Assembly: GCF_002217475.1 (NCBI RefSeq)
Contig: NZ_MUHH01000020.1
Coordinates: 79,051-143,050 of the forward strand
Direction of reading: 5' to 3'
DNA length: 64,000 bases
Source of the DNA: Flavobacterium tructae
Lineage (GTDB): Bacteria; Bacteroidota; Bacteroidia; Flavobacteriales; Flavobacteriaceae
Shown: positions 59,935 through 64,000 of the stretch, piece after piece
Layout of the letters: each line of letters starts with the position of its first letter
Position numbering within the stretch: position 1 is the first letter of the stretch
Translations under genes and position numbers: made by a program
Notes under the pieces: generated by a model
Seen by the model: only the letters and a program-made list of their open reading frames with translations
What the model was told of the DNA's origin: nothing
The model's database searches: none

Positions 59935-62685
59935 TCAAAACTCCTCTCTTTGCCTCTTCTTTTTCCCTTTTTCAGCAGCAAAATTTCCTATTTTATAACT
60001 TACTGAGAACATAATATAACGCTTTAAAACAGTGTTTTCTTCATCACGGATCGATGTTGCCGAAATCGACGTCGTTGCGCTTTGATTCTGGTTTAGAACG
60101 TCGTAAACTTTTACTTTGGCATATACTTTTTTATCAAAGAAACCGTAAGACAAACTGGTATTCCACAGATAAAAATCTTTTTTGAAATTACCCGAAATAC
60201 TTGAATTATAAGTGTAGCCAAAATCATTTCCAAAAATCAGATTTTCCGGCCAATAACTTGTGGTCTGCAAATTGATTCTGTGCACCACATTTGAACTGGC
60301 ATCTCTTGAAGAATTCTCGTACCTGGTTTCGTTATAAGACAAACTATAAGATGGAGAAATGATCAACAGCTCACCGTATTCATAGGTAAAATTAAGCTTT
60401 GGAGTAATTGCTGTTGATTTTGCATTGTACAATACAGCATTGGTAAATCCTTTATCAAAAGAATAACTTCCATTTAATCCCAAACCATATCTAAAAAGGT
60501 GAGCATCTCTTTTTACCGACTGATTCCAATTTCCGCCAATCGAGGTCGTGTAGGTTCCCGAAATATTGACGTAAGTAGTGGTTCTCTTTCCACTATCATC
60601 ATAAATTGAAGTCGACACCACATCGTTGTTATAATAATCTCCCCTTACAAACAAACTGTAACCGGAACGCGTGCGGAAATCATAGTTCCTGAAGCTAATA
60701 TTAGCACTGTTTTTCTCAATAGGACTCAAATCAGGATTTCCGGTGATCGTATTCAACGGATTCGTCAAATTTAAAACCGGCATCAATTGAACGGCCGTCG
60801 GAAGTGCATTGGAATAATCGTATTTGAATGACAAATTTTTCGAACGGCTAAATTTATATCGAACCTGAAAATCGCCATAAGGCAAAAGATATCGTTTGTT
60901 CAAATCGGTAGCATTGTTTAGGTATAAAGAATGATTGTCGAACGCGACAATGGCAGTTCTACTGTTTAAATTAACCGTAAATTTTCGCTTTTGCCAGGTT
61001 AATCCAACTTTCGGACTGAAGGAATTTTGCTTTGAAGTGGTGTAATTGGTTAAAGACTCATTCAAATCCGAATACAATTGTGTTGCATTGTCGAAATTGA
61101 ATGTTTTTGCATCTTTGATCTCTTTATTCCAGTCAAAATTAGAGCCGAATCTTAGCCTCAGCGAATCTGTCACCGGTTCGGTATACTCAAGTTCAAGCGA
61201 ATAAACATCACTTTTGTTGTTGTTTAGGCTTTTTTGATTTCTATCGTCATTAGGTTTATTGTCCTGATAAAAAATAGTTTGCGAAAGATTTCGAGCCTCA
61301 CTATCTGTACTGGTGTTATTACTGTCAAAAGAAAGATTAAAATTTCGATAATCCTTCTTGAAAGCTTTATTAAAATTGATGGTATTCCCCAAACTCGTAT
61401 TGGTACTTTCCGAGTAGGATTTAGCACTGCTTTCATTTAAGGAATTTCCATTTTCATCTTCCGAAAAACTTGATGAAGACGAGTTATTATTAGAACGGGA
61501 CTGATTGACCTTTGGTATTATGACCAATCGGGTTGTAGGATCAATTTTATATTCCAGTTCAAAATTCGCATTGTTTCCGGTATTTTCATTTCTGGTTTTA
61601 GAATCGGCCGAAGTGGCGATATTTCCAGTGGGCAAAAAACTCACCTGATCTGACTTGCTATCATTAGTATTAACGGAATTCGAGAAATTATAACTTCCCA
61701 TTCCCGACCAGCTTTTCGACCAGTCATCGGAGTAATTAAGTCCAATTAAATTCGACTGTGTGATTCCTTTACCACTACCTGAACTAGTGTTTCCCTTACT
61801 ATTTCGTCCGCCTCCCATCGTATCAAAAACCTCGTCCATTGCAAAACTCGTGGAGTTAATATTGTTGGAAGAAGCCAAAAGACTTATTTTCTGTTTGTTA
61901 TTGAAAAAATTCAGAATCAGACTGCTTTCATATCGATCGTCGGAACCATAACCTCCCAATATTTTCCCAAAGTACCCTTTGTTTTTCTTTTCGTCTATCG
62001 TAATGTTAATGCTTGAAAAATCTGAAGTCGATTCCTGTTTGGAGAGCTCTTCTTTCTTCGTTTTAAAATCAGACACCTGAACCTTTTTGATTATTTCCGC
62101 GGGCAGATTTTTTAAGGCAATCGCGCCGTCTTTACCAAAAAAAGTTTTCCCGTTAACTAAGACCTGATTAACCTCTCTTCCGTTTACGGTCACTTTTCCG
62201 TCAGTTCCCACATCAAAACCCGGTAATTGTTTCAATAAAGTCTCTACATTGGAGTCCGGACGGACTTTATAGGAAGCCGCATTAAATTCTAAAGTGTCTT
62301 TTTTAACGGTAATGGGCGGTGCTTCGCTTTTTATCAAGACATTTTTTAAGGCATTTACGTTTTCAAGCAAATACAATTTCCCAAAATCCTTACTCTCCTG
62401 AATGCTCTTTTCTTCTTCAAAATAAGGTTGATACCCCATATAATTAACCTTCAGAAAAACAGGTTTATCATACTTTTTAGTGGTAATGCTAAAAGCTCCA
62501 TTTTTATCGGTTGTTGCATATTCGATTACGGTAGAATCTTTAACCGTGGTAAAATAAACCGTTGCCAGCTCGAGCGGCAATTGCGTATTGATATCTACTA
62601 CGGTTCCTTTAATAACAATATCATTCTGCGCGCTGGCCGTATAACAAAAAAGAAAAGTAATCAGGAAATATAAATATTTGGTCAT
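59935..62685 (-). CDS. Outer membrane beta-barrel protein with carboxypeptidase-regulatory-like domain
   Basis: A 916-residue protein. Signal peptide to about 20 (YTASAQ). CarboxypepD_reg-like domain at about 21-110 (IVIKGTVVDINTQLPLELATVYFTTVKDSTVIEY). Plug-like region at about 115-215, with VETLLKQLPGFDVGTDGKVTVNGREVNQVLVNGKTFFGKDGAIALKNLPAEIIKKVQVSD. The rest is a barrel of the OMP_b-brl_3 type, rich in Asn and Ser, ending with Lys/Arg (GKKKRQREEF). In this subtype a TonB box is uncertain. Ligand unknown. An in-frame ATG at 62718 would add 11 residues; the signal peptide supports 62685. Confidence 0.9.
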   Translation of the reverse strand: MTKYLYFLITFLFCYTASAQNDIVIKGTVVDINTQLPLELATVYFTTVKDSTVIEYATTDKNGAFSITTKKYDKPVFLKVNYMGYQPYFEEEKSIQESKDFGKLYLLENVNALKNVLIKSEAPPITVKKDTLEFNAASYKVRPDSNVETLLKQLPGFDVGTDGKVTVNGREVNQVLVNGKTFFGKDGAIALKNLPAEIIKKVQVSDFKTKKEELSKQESTSDFSSINITIDEKKNKGYFGKILGGYGSDDRYESSLILNFFNNKQKISLLASSNNINSTSFAMDEVFDTMGGGRNSKGNTSSGSGKGITQSNLIGLNYSDDWSKSWSGMGSYNFSNSVNTNDSKSDQVSFLPTGNIATSADSKTRNENTGNNANFELEYKIDPTTRLVIIPKVNQSRSNNNSSSSSFSEDENGNSLNESSAKSYSESTNTSLGNTINFNKAFKKDYRNFNLSFDSNNTSTDSEARNLSQTIFYQDNKPNDDRNQKSLNNNKSDVYSLELEYTEPVTDSLRLRFGSNFDWNKEIKDAKTFNFDNATQLYSDLNESLTNYTTSKQNSFSPKVGLTWQKRKFTVNLNSRTAIVAFDNHSLYLNNATDLNKRYLLPYGDFQVRYKFSRSKNLSFKYDYSNALPTAVQLMPVLNLTNPLNTITGNPDLSPIEKNSANISFRNYDFRTRSGYSLFVRGDYYNNDVVSTSIYDDSGKRTTTYVNISGTYTTSIGGNWNQSVKRDAHLFRYGLGLNGSYSFDKGFTNAVLYNAKSTAITPKLNFTYEYGELLIISPSYSLSYNETRYENSSRDASSNVVHRINLQTTSYWPENLIFGNDFGYTYNSSISGNFKKDFYLWNTSLSYGFFDKKVYAKVKVYDVLNQNQSATTSISATSIRDEENTVLKRYIMFSVSYKIGNFAAEKGKKKRQREEF

Positions 62686-62803
62686 GAAAATGGTTCGTTT
62701 GAGACAGTAAGACTCCATAAGAGCTAAAAGGTTTATTGTGAACGAAACATTCGGTCAAATAGTATGATTGCAAAAATAATTTGAATTAACAACAAAGCAT
62801 AAA

Positions 62804-62828
62804 AAAAGTCCTCTTTAGGAGGACTTTT
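62804..62828. terminator. der terminator
   Basis: AAAAGTCCTC and GAGGACTTTT form a 10-bp stem with a 5-base loop, followed on the minus strand by a run of T residues. It starts 5 bases after the der stop codon. Confidence 0.9.
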
Positions 62829-62832
62829 ACTT

Positions 62833-64000
62833 TTATTTTTCTCTGATATAAATATCGATTGGCACTCCTGCGAAATCCCAATTTTCTCTAATTTTATTTT
62901 CCAGGTAACGTTTGTAAGGTTCTTTAACGTATTGCGGCATGTTGGCAAAAAACACAAACTGAGGCGTTTGCGTTGGCAACTGCATACAATATTTAATTTT
63001 CACATACTTTCCTTTTGTTGCCGGTGGCGGATAAGCTTCAATTACTTTCAACATATATTCGTTAAATTTTGAAGTAGCAATTCTTTGCTTTCTGTTTTCA
63101 AAAACCTGAACTGTAGCTTCTAATGCTTTCAACAAACGTTGTTTGGTTAAAGCTGAAACGAATAAAATTGGCACATCAGTAAAAGGCATTAATTCTTTTT
63201 TGATTTTCTCTTCGTAATCACGAGTCGACATGGTATCTTTTTCTACCAAATCCCACTTGTTTACTAAGATTACAACTCCTTTACGGTTTTTCTCTGCCAG
63301 CCAGAAAATACTCTGATCCTGCCCTTCAAATCCGCGGGTTGCGTCGATAACCAATATACAGATATCTGCATGCTCGATGGCACGAACCGAACGCATTACA
63401 GAATAAAACTCTAAATCTTCTTTCACTTTAGCTTTACGACGAATTCCAGCAGTATCAACCAAGTTAAATTCGAAACCAAAACGGTCAAATTTAGTATCAA
63501 TTGCATCACGTGTTGTTCCTGCAATATCTGTAACAATATAACGATCTTTACCAATCAAGGCATTGATAAAACTAGATTTACCGGCATTCGGACGTCCTAC
63601 AACTGCAAAACGAGGCAAATCTTCTTTAACCTCAACTTCCGGTTTCTCCGGAAATGCGTCAATTAAAGCATCTAACAAATCTCCAGTTCCACTTCCTGAA
63701 ATACTGGCGAAGGTAAAATAATCTCCTAAACCAAGGTTATAAAACTCAATCGCGTCTTTCTCACGCATGGCGTTGTCTACTTTGTTTACCGCCAATAAAA
63801 CAGGCTTTGTTACTTTACGCAACAATTTAGCTACTGTTTCATCCATTGGTGTAATACCTTCTTCAACATCCACAACAAAAATAATAACATCGGCTTCGTC
63901 GATAGCCAATTCTACTTGTTTACGGATTTCACCTTCAAATACGTCATCAGATCCGCGAACGTATCCACCCGTATCAATTACAGAAAACTCTTTTCCGTTC
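62833..64000 (-). CDS. der: Ribosome biogenesis GTPase Der (EngA), 5' end outside the window
   Basis: The last 389 codons of a gene that continues past the window edge; the family is about 436 residues long. The frame is open to position 64000. It includes the first G domain's DTGGYVRG (G3) and NKVD (G4). The second G domain is complete: GRPNAGKSS (G1), AGTTRD (G2), DTAGIRR (G3) and NKWD (G4). The C-terminal KH-like domain ends [13 protein letters not shown]. Der acts in assembly of the large ribosomal subunit. The apparent internal start is a TTG codon at 63909 and is not the real start. Confidence 0.96.
   Translation of the reverse strand, partial: NGKEFSVIDTGGYVRGSDDVFEGEIRKQVELAIDEADVIIFVVDVEEGITPMDETVAKLLRKVTKPVLLAVNKVDNAMREKDAIEFYNLGLGDYFTFASISGSGTGDLLDALIDAFPEKPEVEVKEDLPRFAVVGRPNAGKSSFINALIGKDRYIVTDIAGTTRDAIDTKFDRFGFEFNLVDTAGIRRKAKVKEDLEFYSVMRSVRAIEHADICILVIDATRGFEGQDQSIFWLAEKNRKGVVILVNKWDLVEKDTMSTRDYEEKIKKELMPFTDVPILFVSALTKQRLLKALEATVQVFENRKQRIATSKFNEYMLKVIEAYPPPATKGKYVKIKYCMQLPTQTPQFVFFANMPQYVKEPYKRYLENKIRENWDFAGVPIDIYIREK

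Noticed and set aside
62833..63909. der treated as a complete gene starting at 63909
   Set aside because: The codon there is TTG inside the first G domain; the frame stays open to the window end with DTGGYVRG upstream, so the gene is truncated by the window.

Overview
The window reads as a chromosomal segment of a member of the Bacteroidota, most likely Flavobacterium or a close relative in the Flavobacteriaceae. The evidence is AT-rich DNA, TAnnTTTG-type -7 promoter elements, many SusC-like TonB-dependent receptors with an N-terminal carboxypeptidase-regulatory-like domain, a type IX secretion / gliding-associated operon (CHU_C-terminal adhesin, PorP/SprF, OmpA), a TamB/TamL pair, and families typical of this phylum (DUF4136, DUF4230, DUF5522, GSCFA, GxxExxY). 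I recognise no rRNA, tRNA, prophage, transposase or CRISPR array.

Layout. 0-7.3 kb: an OmpA-type lipoprotein, a TonB-dependent receptor beside a Crp/Fnr regulator and a flavin oxidoreductase, an AraC regulator, and lipB with a lipoprotein gene. 7.5-12.6 kb: lysS, a lipoprotein, a D-2-hydroxyacid dehydrogenase and two poorly known proteins. 12.8-19.6 kb: a Spy/CpxP-like periplasmic protein, a large secreted zinc metalloprotease, hemL, and a tight three-gene operon (HEXXH membrane protein, ACC deaminase-like PLP enzyme, LysM glucosaminidase). 19.7-27.5 kb: a small Cys-rich DUF5522 protein, hutU, a DUF4136 lipoprotein, ilvA behind a textbook transcription attenuator, a truncated haemoglobin and a long aromatic amino acid hydroxylase. 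28.9-36.4 kb: the adhesin-PorP/SprF-OmpA operon. 36.5-43.9 kb: TamB-TamL. 44-52.9 kb: GSCFA, two paralogous lipoproteins plus a decayed third copy around an ABC exporter, a GxxExxY gene flanked by 34-bp inverted repeats, and alaS. 53.1-56.4 kb: M23 peptidase, MerR regulator, LemA and two TPM-domain proteins in one direction. 56.6-64 kb: an Rrf2 regulator, a short ORF ending Met-Cys-Met-Cys-Trp, a TonB-dependent receptor, a second beta-barrel receptor and the 3' part of der.

The most unusual signals are not in the long genes. (1) Short intergenic arrays, most made of five units of 8 bp (40 bp) and some of 7 bp (35 bp), with different unit families but the same architecture, recur across the window, often abutting a stop or start codon. 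(2) A 37-codon ORF between an Rrf2 regulator and a TonB receptor looks like a regulatory leader peptide with terminal Cys codons. (3) The ilvA leader peptide (7 Ile and 2 Thr in 18 residues) has a pause hairpin, a possible antiterminator and a terminator. (4) A GxxExxY gene sits in a ~0.5 kb cassette bounded by 34-bp inverted repeats with one mismatch, one of which also supplies the alaS terminator. (5) Near-palindromes built on CCGACAGG recur at three gene ends. All function calls rest on motif recognition by eye; no database search was run.
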